Source: a virus. From it: DNA of 23,482 nucleotides. Made by a program: the position numbers and the translations under genes. Below, one piece after another: positions 1-8,432 of the stretch (position 1 is the first letter of the stretch; each line of letters begins with the position of its first letter). The stretch covers positions 1 through 23,482 of IMG/VR virus record IMGVR_UViG_3300025127_000287; one strand, given 5' to 3'. Under the pieces are notes generated by a model, which made no database searches, had not been told where the DNA came from, and was given only the letters and a program-made list of their open reading frames with translations.

Positions 1-2487
1 CATACCATTACTTACCCAAAATGACGCTTTTGACCAGTCCCAGTTAGCACCAGTAGCATCTGGACTTCCATATGAAGAATCATAATATCCGTTGGTATTG
101 AGTTTAGCCCGTACTCCTCCAATACTGTTATAATTACTTGCCTGTCCAGTTTTGGTATTGCTACCATTTCCATCTAAACTTCCAAACTTATATGAATCAG
201 CTTGTTGACTGTATAATTGAGTAGATGATGTTCCCGAAGTATCTGATTTAGGACCAGAAGGGCCAGGGCCAGCACCTGCCCAAGTCATTAAGGTACCATT
301 TCCTGTGTAAATAATTCTCTCCCTTACATTATATTGAGAACCTGTAGGTAAATTAGTATCATTTGCAACGTCAATTTCATGCCAAACAGGGTTACCATTC
401 ACTCTGTCCTCTGTTTCATCACAATATGCATATAATGGTGTTTTATATACATGTAATGCATCATAATCTGGAGATTTAAAACCACAGGCTATCCAAACTC
501 CTGGCCCCTTTTTTACACTTCCAACATATACTTCACCTGCCACATATGTTATATTATGAACTGCCTTCAAGTAATCTGTACCAGTGCCACTTATCTGTGG
601 TATAATTGATGGAGCGAAATCACCTGGAGAGTACCCTTGCATAATAGCAAATGAATCACTCCAAGTTTGTCCAGAATTATCTGAGAACAAAATTTTATTA
701 TCACCACCTGCCATAATTTTACTACCACCATCATTTGAAGTTAAACAATTAATTTGGTTAGCACCTGCTGCAGTGTCTGTGACACCCCAACAATTAACCC
801 ATCCCTCAAATGCTATGAGACCAGCTCCAGTTCCCACATTTCCTTCTGTAGCTCTATTTGTACGACCAAGGTTATTAGCTATGACAAAATATCCATCGCT
901 ATAACATACTGATGTTATAAATTGGTATTCAGAATTAGATGGTACAACTGCAGCACCTCCTATAACTCTACCAGCAGTATCTCTCTCAACAAATTTTGTA
1001 TCCCATTCATCAAAATCATTACCGAATGAACTTACATTATTACGATATAAGCATATATCACCATCAGGTTCTAGTGAACCAGCAGATGGTTCTCTTTCAC
1101 GTTCATATCCACCCATCAACCACAATGCATTATCAGGATCAGTATTTCCATTAGTAGCCCAATCAAAAACTATTGGTGGAAAATAATCAGTATCGAATTG
1201 TGATGAAGTATCATCAAATTCACTCCAAGTAAGACCATTATCCCTTGTAATCATTGCGGCCATATTTCTACGAGTTGTATACATATGAGACCATCCAGTA
1301 TTTGCATCAGAGTTATCCATCCCGTCACTCATTAAAAATCCCTCACCAAATGCAATCCATTCACCAGCAACATTGTGATTGGGTATTAAACATCTAACAC
1401 CTGGTGAATACATGGTATCTTTGTTTATCCACCAATGGTTTGGTATTCCATAACCTGTCGTTCTTACATAACTCTCCCTGAAAGGATCTGATGAAGCAGA
1501 AATATTTGGTATACCTTCTGTGTCTGTAAATGCAGCATCATCTGGTTTCATTATAAAAGTTGATGCACCATTATCAATTTCATAAACTCTTAGACTTGCC
1601 AAATTAAAATACTCACAGTTTTGTCCAACATGGATAATTCCAGTACTAGAAGAAGGGCCTCTTTTTGCCTGAAATTGAATGTAAACATTGCTTTCATCAG
1701 GGTAAAGAGTTTTTGACGGGTGATAAATACCAGATAGTTCAAAGGTTTGTTCGCCTTTAGGCAGACTATCACTGAGAGAGGCATTAGATTCATGCGGTAA
1801 ATTATATTCGGTTCCACCACCATTCCAAGTGCTACCAAATGTTCTTTCAAATGTACCATCCATTCTACTCATAGTAATTATAAACTGTGGCACTCCAGTA
1901 TTTGAAGTAGAAGAAGAGAGATAACGTCTTGCAACACTATATCTTTTAATACCAGTAGTAGAATATTCAATATCCCCTATCTTATATGAATATCCATCAT
2001 TGCCTGTAAATTCATCACCATAAACAAATTCAGCATAAACTGAGTTAGGTGGAACTGATCTCTCTGCATCACTATATCTTACACTACCATTCCATATTAT
2101 TTTCCTAGCAGTCACTGTTCCACCACCTGATGATACATTATACCATTCAGCATATTTATCAGCTACTGTACGATCTATTTGTTCAAATATGTAACCAGTT
2201 GGATTATCGCCATTATATGTAAAAACAAAATAACCGTATGCTAATATAGTACCACTTGACACTCTACCCGCAATTTGAGCATAAAATATACTATCTGGTT
2301 TCGTGCGTCTCATTTGGACAGCTGTCACCTGAAGGTAATCAGTTCTAGATTCATTAGACACACTTCCTGTGGCGGTTCTTATTTGTAATACTTTTGCTGG
2401 ATTTACTTGCCACTTTCTGGTTGGTGGAGTCCCACCAGGAGGATCTGATAAATTATATTGAACTATATCATTATAATTAATAGGCAT
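1..2487 (-). CDS. Partial tail fibre / receptor-binding protein with Asp-box (BNR) repeats, 3' end outside window
   Basis: I translated this frame by hand from the ATG at 2487. It stays open for 829 codons to base 1, so the C-terminus is missing. The start overlaps the stop of the upstream fibre gene as TAATG, with a good Shine-Dalgarno (GAGGTGG, 2495-2501) seven bases away. Two clear Asp-box motifs are present: TRDNGLTW at residues 414-421 and SDNSGQTW at 602-609, with a weaker SNDGG near 584-588. Asp boxes (SxDxGxTW) mark blades of sialidase-type beta-propellers, a fold often used for glycan binding or cleavage. The surrounding sequence is rich in Gly, Tyr, Trp and Asp, with alternating short strands. 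No signal peptide or membrane segment is seen. Its place at the end of the fibre block suggests a distal adhesin that contacts host surface sugar. That role is inference; I did not identify sialidase catalytic residues. Confidence 0.85.
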   Translation of the reverse strand, partial: MPINYNDIVQYNLSDPPGGTPPTRKWQVNPAKVLQIRTATGSVSNESRTDYLQVTAVQMRRTKPDSIFYAQIAGRVSSGTILAYGYFVFTYNGDNPTGYIFEQIDRTVADKYAEWYNVSSGGGTVTARKIIWNGSVRYSDAERSVPPNSVYAEFVYGDEFTGNDGYSYKIGDIEYSTTGIKRYSVARRYLSSSTSNTGVPQFIITMSRMDGTFERTFGSTWNGGGTEYNLPHESNASLSDSLPKGEQTFELSGIYHPSKTLYPDESNVYIQFQAKRGPSSSTGIIHVGQNCEYFNLASLRVYEIDNGASTFIMKPDDAAFTDTEGIPNISASSDPFRESYVRTTGYGIPNHWWINKDTMYSPGVRCLIPNHNVAGEWIAFGEGFLMSDGMDNSDANTGWSHMYTTRRNMAAMITRDNGLTWSEFDDTSSQFDTDYFPPIVFDWATNGNTDPDNALWLMGGYEREREPSAGSLEPDGDICLYRNNVSSFGNDFDEWDTKFVERDTAGRVIGGAAVVPSNSEYQFITSVCYSDGYFVIANNLGRTNRATEGNVGTGAGLIAFEGWVNCWGVTDTAAGANQINCLTSNDGGSKIMAGGDNKILFSDNSGQTWSDSFAIMQGYSPGDFAPSIIPQISGTGTDYLKAVHNITYVAGEVYVGSVKKGPGVWIACGFKSPDYDALHVYKTPLYAYCDETEDRVNGNPVWHEIDVANDTNLPTGSQYNVRERIIYTGNGTLMTWAGAGPGPSGPKSDTSGTSSTQLYSQQADSYKFGSLDGNGSNTKTGQASNYNSIGGVRAKLNTNGYYDSSYGSPDATGANWDWSKASFWVSNGM

Positions 2488-5400
2488 TAATGTTCCACCT
2501 CTTTAAGCATCATAGCATACTTTTTACCAGTTCGATTATTTATCATATAAACATTATCCTCACCTTCTTGTAAAGTCCAGTCACCCCAAGTTCCATCCAC
2601 ATCATTACCACCTGTGTCTTTTTTAGATTCATTTGAAAGTTGAAGGTCATTTACATAAATGTTGTTCCATCTTGCTGTCGTTGATCCTAAATCAATTGTA
2701 CCACTTGGTAGAATATTGTGATTGAAAACAAAATTTGTTCCATCAGAAAAACTTATTGTTGCATCTGGATCTAGTTTATTACTATTGAAGAAATATAGTT
2801 CATCTCCAACATAAGTATGCTTACCATTTATTACAGAATCAGTCCATGCCAAAACATCAAATCTTTTTGATGAAGATGATAAAGGCAATCCAGCAGAGTA
2901 ACCAGTAGCCATTGATAGTGTAATTTTACCACTATTATTTTGAGTTACCTCAATTTCATCTGTAGTTCCTGCTATTTCAATATCTTGATTTACTGGTGAA
3001 GATCCTATAGTTGATAATCTTAGTTTTACTGCACCATCATCATCAACAGCATTATAATTATATTCGGTATTGGTATTTGTAGAACTAAATGTAATCTCAT
3101 TCGTGGTAGAATTTGAAGTGATCGTCATACCACCACTCTGTTTAAAAGTCAATTGTTCAGTCGTAGAGTTTGATGTTACACTATTATCATCTGGTGTATT
3201 AATTGTTTTGTATGCATTAGTAACTGTATCACTACCTTGATCAGCACTAATCGTAAATCCACCAGTAAAGTCAGAGGCACTACCAGTTTTAGTAATTTTG
3301 ATGTTACTTCCTGCAGTTACCGTAACAGTATCGGTAGTTGGTTCAGAGGATATTAAATTTATAGTTCCTGTACCACTTCCAAAACTAGTACCTTGAGTTC
3401 CACCACCCTCAAGATCATATGTTGTTCCAGTTTGGTCAGAAGCATTAATAGTTAATGAACCATCATTATCTCTAGTTACGGTGCAGTAACTTCCACCATT
3501 TATTTGAATAGAATCTGCTTCAGTGTAAGTACTTCCAGTACCACCATTTGATTGGAGTGAAATTTTAGGATCAGCATCAGTTCCACCTGTTTGAGCACAC
3601 TCAAGTTTATATAAATTATTAGATGTGGTATCCGTGGAAGATACAGTAAGAGTTCCTGTACCCTGAGAAAGTGTAATATTAGAACCAGCAATCAATCGTA
3701 TATCATCATCACTTCCAGTGGATGGATTTAATCTTAATACTGCATCATTACCAGTTCCAGATCCAGTATTGGATCCATGATCTACTAATTCAAAATCATA
3801 GGTGGTGCTATCAAGATTTGTACCACTATAATATAATCCAGTTCCAAGACCTGCATGAGTTAATTTACCATTAGTATCATCCCATATTACAAGTTTATCA
3901 GCACCAGCATCATCAGCAGAAAGACTATTTGAACTTATATCGAAAACATCAGTAACACTGGCATCAAGAGACAATGTAGCTACAGTATTAGCAATGTCTC
4001 CCTTAAATGTTCCATAAAATTCTTTTGCATATACCTGATTCCATCGGTTACTTGCACTTTCTCCTATATTATATGTTTCATGAGCACTAGGATATAGATT
4101 ACTTGCTATATCAGCATTAAATGTTACGGTATCACTAGCATCTTCACCTAATGTTACATTTCCATCTACAACTAAAGTTCCACCAACATCTAAATTAATA
4201 CCAACAAATAAACTCTTGGCAATAGCAGCACCACCATCTATTGTGACTGATCCACCAGTGGTTGAATTAGTAGCATCAGTTGTATCATTAAATGTAGCAA
4301 CACCATTTACATCAAGATTATTGTTAACAGTTGATATACCAGATACATATAATTGCCCAGTAAGATTTGCACCAGTCCTTTGTATTTTTAACCATTCGGT
4401 AAATGCACCATTTTTATTATTACTAGCATAATCTCCAAACTGAATATATTCTGTTCCATTATCATCGGATGTGGAAATTCTTAAATAACCAGCATTACCA
4501 TCACCTTTCCATTCAATATGTGCATCATCATTTGTAGCAGTTCCTGGCCCAAATTTAATACCACCATCAGTCTTAGGTAACTTTAATGTTCCCGTTGAAG
4601 AATCAATCTCAAAATTAGTAGAGGTATAAATGACTTCACCAGTCGCAGTAGTATTATTACTATCAACAAAAGTTAAATAACCCGAACTTAGAGCATCATT
4701 CTTTGTGGTTTCTACATTATCAGCAACACCTTGTATATCACCAATAAGATTACCATAGATAGTGCCCCATGAGGTGGTAGCTGAACCTATATTTTGAGAA
4801 TTACTTCCTGGTATTAAATTTCCACCTGTATCAATGAGAAGTTTTTCTGAAGAACCTTGCCATAAACTTAATCTTTCTGATCTAACAAGAATATCTTTTG
4901 ATGCATTATTTGCACTATTACGACAGTCAATTGCAACACCGTTATAACTAGCATCAAAATCACCAGCATCTCTAACTTTTAAATATTCATCATCACTACT
5001 AGGTTTTACATTAAGAGTTCCTATTCCTGAAGAGGGTTCAGATCCAACGGATACTTGTCCACTTGAGTTGATGCGAAGTTTTTCAGTTGCTGATAATGCA
5101 CCATCATTAGTTGTTTTGAAAACGATACGTCCTGGCTTATCATTTGTTCCGTGATCTAAGTCCGCAACAAATTCAATTGCAGAAGATTCTTGTTGTGTTC
5201 CGTTACTATCATTTCCAGTTACTCTTAATGCACCAAGAACTTGATTTACTGAAACTGATGTATCATTTCTATGTAAGACTAAATTTGGACCAGCACCCGT
5301 CTTTCCATTAACCTGAAGCATTGTGTTGGTATCAAATACAGTTGTTGTATTAATACCAACTTCTCCACTTGATTTAATAGTTACTTTTGCCTCGTCATTA

Positions 5401-8400
5401 GTTAATAGTAATAAATCATGATTAGATACGGCACCAACTCTTATTGTTCCATCAGCATCAGATGCACCTAGAATGGCTTGATAAGTTGGTGATGCATATG
5501 TTCCTTGAGTTTTTACACGTAATGCTGCACCACCAGTTGCATGATGATTTCTGATATCTACGTAATTTACACCACCTGCAACATCTTTGTTAATATCGAG
5601 AACACATTGAGGATCATCGGTTCCGATACCAAGTCTATCGTTCGGTTCATCCCAATATAAAGTACTAGCAGCAGTTAAAACATCAGAATTATTGAAGAAA
5701 ACTTGTCCCGTTTCTCCAGGAACAATATAACTTCCCTCTAAATTATTAGCTTTAAGACTTCCAACTGCTAATATAGTATTATTATCCAAAAGTGCATTTG
5801 CTCCAGTTGGATTATCAGTTCCGATACCGACATGGCCATCTGATGTGATGCGAAGTGCTTCTTTTGGTGTACCACCACTAGTAACAGTTTTAAATAATAA
5901 ATCGTGTTTTGTATTCCCTACTGTAGGACCATTTGCTTCTATTGATGCGTATTGTCCATCAGATAAATCAGAACCAGTTGCTATAAATTGAATACCGACA
6001 CTTGAGTCACCATTTGTTCTATTTTGTAGTAATATTGGATATTGTTCTCCACCTGCTGTTTGAGTTATGTGTAACTTTTGTTTTGGATCAGATTCATTTA
6101 TACCAATTTCACCAGATGCAACAATATCAGTTACATCTAACTGATTATAAACAGTAACACCGACTCCAGATGTTTTTAATTTTGTATTTCCTGAATAGTT
6201 AAGTAAAACTGAACCATTTTCAGCAGCTTGAAGATAATATTCACTCATACCACTATTAGATAGTATAAGTGAATCTCCAGCTAAAAATAAACTCCCACCT
6301 GTTGGTAGATGATCTATTTTTGAGTGTGTACCATCAAAAAATATTTCTAAATCATCATCACTACCAAAAAGTATTCTTTTATTATCAGGAAGAAATACAC
6401 TTTTTCCAAATCCAACCGTACCACCGATTGATACCTTATCTACGAATGTGGCAGTTTCAGAAACATTCAGAACGTCAAGATCTGTTATACCATCTACATC
6501 TATATTGGAAGAGAATGTAGCAGTCTCGGCAACATTAAGAACATCTAAATCTGTTGTACCATCTACGTCTAAATTTTGATTTGCATTTATATTTCCATCG
6601 AATGTGGCAGTTTCAGAAACATTCAGAACGTCAAGATCTGTTATACCATCTACATCTAAATTAGACTTAGCTTCAATGTTACCAGTGAATGTAGAGACAC
6701 CAGATACAATAATACTACCAACACCAACATTAGCTTGAGCATCTATATTTCCTCTAAATGTAGAGCCTTTATCTACAATAAGTGTGTTAAATCTACCCTC
6801 ATCTAAAAATATATCATCTAGAACAAATAAATCTCCACCAACATATAAATCTCCACCAACGGTTGTTATTCCACCAGCAGCAGAAAGAGTAACTGCAACA
6901 CCAACTGATGTACCCGTGACTGATAATGCACCACCAACATTTACATTTTTACCAATATTTGCATTTTTAGCAACACCTAATCCACCATCACTAATTAATG
7001 CTCCATCTAAACTATTGGTGGAATCTGTATTATCATTAACCTCTACTTTATCATCAATACGAACCAAAGTACTAGCAGATGATAAAATTAAACCAGCACT
7101 TAATGTTTTTATTTCATTATTATTAGATCCTCCAATTTCAATATTTGCGATAGTACCAACACCCGAAGCAGCTAAATTTGTAGCAGTTATTAATCCAGTT
7201 ACATTCAATCCATCTGTAGTATTATATGATATATTATTACTAGTTTGAAGTTCTCCACCTGTTGAAGTAAAGACAACACGATCTCCTACTAAATCTTCAA
7301 TCTTTGCACTTGATGCATTTATACCATTATTAGCATCTATAACACCATTAAATGTGGAAAGACCAGATACAGTTAAAGTATTTGCACCTAATCCACCCTC
7401 GGTTACAGTTGTTAATCCAACAAAACTAGTAATACCTGTAAATATAGAATTACCTTCAACATCCAATAGACTTGATGGTTGAGTGCTACCAATACCTAAA
7501 CGGTTGTTAGTGGGATCCCATACAACTGCAATGCTCATCGCACCAGTTCCAGAATTATAATTTGAAGCTCCCCCTAAAATTCCACCTGTTTTATGGTATT
7601 GAAGAACAGTTACTGTTGCAGCAGCACCAGATACAATTTGATTTGGTCTTAACCATTCAACACCATACTCACCTTTTGTGAGAATATTTGCCTCTGCACC
7701 AAAATTACCAGTATAATCAATAATAGTACCTGCATCAACTAAATGTAGGTCACCATCTAATTTTATATTACCTTTAACATCTAAATTTTGTGTTGGATTT
7801 GTGGTTCCAATTCCAACTAATGAAGTACTTCCAGCACTAACAAGACGAAATACACTTCCACCAGCACCAACATTAAAAGTAGCACCTGATCCTACTATTG
7901 GAGCTATATGAATTCCAGTGGTTACACTAACAATACCAGTGTTATAATTGAATGTAAAATCAGATGATCCTGAAAAATCAGTAACACCCAGTCCTGATAC
8001 ATCTTTGGAAAATAATATTTCTTTATCATTAGTTGTAGGTCTAACTGTTATTGTAGCAATATTACCAGGACTTCCACCCTCAACAGATTCTTCTGCAATT
8101 GCGGTTACAATATTTCCTACAAAATTAAGTTGACTAATACTATCAGCAGTACCTACAATTACTCCTTCTTCAAATACACTAATAGAACCTGGTATTACTC
8201 CTCCACCTACGGGAATCCAATATCTATTTCCAGTGGTATCTCCATGAATTGTTATGGATTGATACCTTGTTCCAGCTGGAATACCAGCACTACTTCCACC
8301 ATTAACAATTCCTAAAGTTGCAGGATTACCTAAATTAGGTTCTGCATCACCCAATTCAAGATATGTATTCCTATAAGAAGATAACTTATCTTGAGGATTA

Positions 8401-8432
8401 ACCTTTACTTTACCACTAAGATACTTAGGCAT
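2487..8432 (-). CDS. Giant tail fibre-like structural protein (1981 aa)
   Basis: This is a very long virion protein of the type found in marine T4-like phages. From about residue 150 it is a string of Gly/Thr/Asn/Asp-rich beta-strand modules. Several carry the G-I-G-T-x-x-P...L-D-V motif common in phage fibres, near residues 206, 310, 770, 861 and 931. Around residues 580-680 there are three tandem copies of a DVDGxTDLDVLNVxETATF segment. A module near 680-760 (ILFGSDDDLEIFFDG) is also present in the 1137-residue protein. The last 70 residues contain SxxARWNxIYV, WGDWTLQEGEDNVYMINN and a TGKKY motif, resembling a conserved fibre C-terminus. The start overlaps the end of the preceding gene by 8 bases and the stop overlaps the next start by one base. 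It probably forms a trimeric fibre or a baseplate-periphery component. No catalytic domain was recognised. The length is several times that of an average tail protein, and homologous recombination between its repeats is plausible. Confidence 0.85.
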   Translation of the reverse strand: MPKYLSGKVKVNPQDKLSSYRNTYLELGDAEPNLGNPATLGIVNGGSSAGIPAGTRYQSITIHGDTTGNRYWIPVGGGVIPGSISVFEEGVIVGTADSISQLNFVGNIVTAIAEESVEGGSPGNIATITVRPTTNDKEILFSKDVSGLGVTDFSGSSDFTFNYNTGIVSVTTGIHIAPIVGSGATFNVGAGGSVFRLVSAGSTSLVGIGTTNPTQNLDVKGNIKLDGDLHLVDAGTIIDYTGNFGAEANILTKGEYGVEWLRPNQIVSGAAATVTVLQYHKTGGILGGASNYNSGTGAMSIAVVWDPTNNRLGIGSTQPSSLLDVEGNSIFTGITSFVGLTTVTEGGLGANTLTVSGLSTFNGVIDANNGINASSAKIEDLVGDRVVFTSTGGELQTSNNISYNTTDGLNVTGLITATNLAASGVGTIANIEIGGSNNNEIKTLSAGLILSSASTLVRIDDKVEVNDNTDSTNSLDGALISDGGLGVAKNANIGKNVNVGGALSVTGTSVGVAVTLSAAGGITTVGGDLYVGGDLFVLDDIFLDEGRFNTLIVDKGSTFRGNIDAQANVGVGSIIVSGVSTFTGNIEAKSNLDVDGITDLDVLNVSETATFDGNINANQNLDVDGTTDLDVLNVAETATFSSNIDVDGITDLDVLNVSETATFVDKVSIGGTVGFGKSVFLPDNKRILFGSDDDLEIFFDGTHSKIDHLPTGGSLFLAGDSLILSNSGMSEYYLQAAENGSVLLNYSGNTKLKTSGVGVTVYNQLDVTDIVASGEIGINESDPKQKLHITQTAGGEQYPILLQNRTNGDSSVGIQFIATGSDLSDGQYASIEANGPTVGNTKHDLLFKTVTSGGTPKEALRITSDGHVGIGTDNPTGANALLDNNTILAVGSLKANNLEGSYIVPGETGQVFFNNSDVLTAASTLYWDEPNDRLGIGTDDPQCVLDINKDVAGGVNYVDIRNHHATGGAALRVKTQGTYASPTYQAILGASDADGTIRVGAVSNHDLLLLTNDEAKVTIKSSGEVGINTTTVFDTNTMLQVNGKTGAGPNLVLHRNDTSVSVNQVLGALRVTGNDSNGTQQESSAIEFVADLDHGTNDKPGRIVFKTTNDGALSATEKLRINSSGQVSVGSEPSSGIGTLNVKPSSDDEYLKVRDAGDFDASYNGVAIDCRNSANNASKDILVRSERLSLWQGSSEKLLIDTGGNLIPGSNSQNIGSATTSWGTIYGNLIGDIQGVADNVETTKNDALSSGYLTFVDSNNTTATGEVIYTSTNFEIDSSTGTLKLPKTDGGIKFGPGTATNDDAHIEWKGDGNAGYLRISTSDDNGTEYIQFGDYASNNKNGAFTEWLKIQRTGANLTGQLYVSGISTVNNNLDVNGVATFNDTTDATNSTTGGSVTIDGGAAIAKSLFVGINLDVGGTLVVDGNVTLGEDASDTVTFNADIASNLYPSAHETYNIGESASNRWNQVYAKEFYGTFKGDIANTVATLSLDASVTDVFDISSNSLSADDAGADKLVIWDDTNGKLTHAGLGTGLYYSGTNLDSTTYDFELVDHGSNTGSGTGNDAVLRLNPSTGSDDDIRLIAGSNITLSQGTGTLTVSSTDTTSNNLYKLECAQTGGTDADPKISLQSNGGTGSTYTEADSIQINGGSYCTVTRDNDGSLTINASDQTGTTYDLEGGGTQGTSFGSGTGTINLISSEPTTDTVTVTAGSNIKITKTGSASDFTGGFTISADQGSDTVTNAYKTINTPDDNSVTSNSTTEQLTFKQSGGMTITSNSTTNEITFSSTNTNTEYNYNAVDDDGAVKLRLSTIGSSPVNQDIEIAGTTDEIEVTQNNSGKITLSMATGYSAGLPLSSSSKRFDVLAWTDSVINGKHTYVGDELYFFNSNKLDPDATISFSDGTNFVFNHNILPSGTIDLGSTTARWNNIYVNDLQLSNESKKDTGGNDVDGTWGDWTLQEGEDNVYMINNRTGKKYAMMLKEVEH
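6443..6658 (-). repeat. Three ~60-bp direct repeats inside the 1981-aa fibre gene
   Basis: A 60-base segment at 6443-6502 recurs identically at 6599-6658. A diverged third copy lies between them at about 6513-6571. All three are in frame and encode DVDGxTDLDVLNVxETATF. Exact identity between the outer copies with a diverged copy in the middle suggests recent duplication or gene conversion within the fibre. Confidence 0.9.

Noticed and set aside
584-904. 106-codon plus-strand frame in the first kilobase
   Set aside because: It lies antisense to the open-ended Asp-box gene and has no ribosome binding site or domain.
1590-1859. 89-codon minus-strand frame within the first 2.5 kb
   Set aside because: It is in a different frame from the continuous 829-codon Asp-box gene on the same strand, which explains the region.
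6784-7248. 154-codon plus-strand open frame opposite the 1981-aa fibre gene
   Set aside because: It is a Pro/Thr-rich mirror of Gly/Asn-rich fibre codons on the other strand, with no ribosome binding site and no plausible domain.
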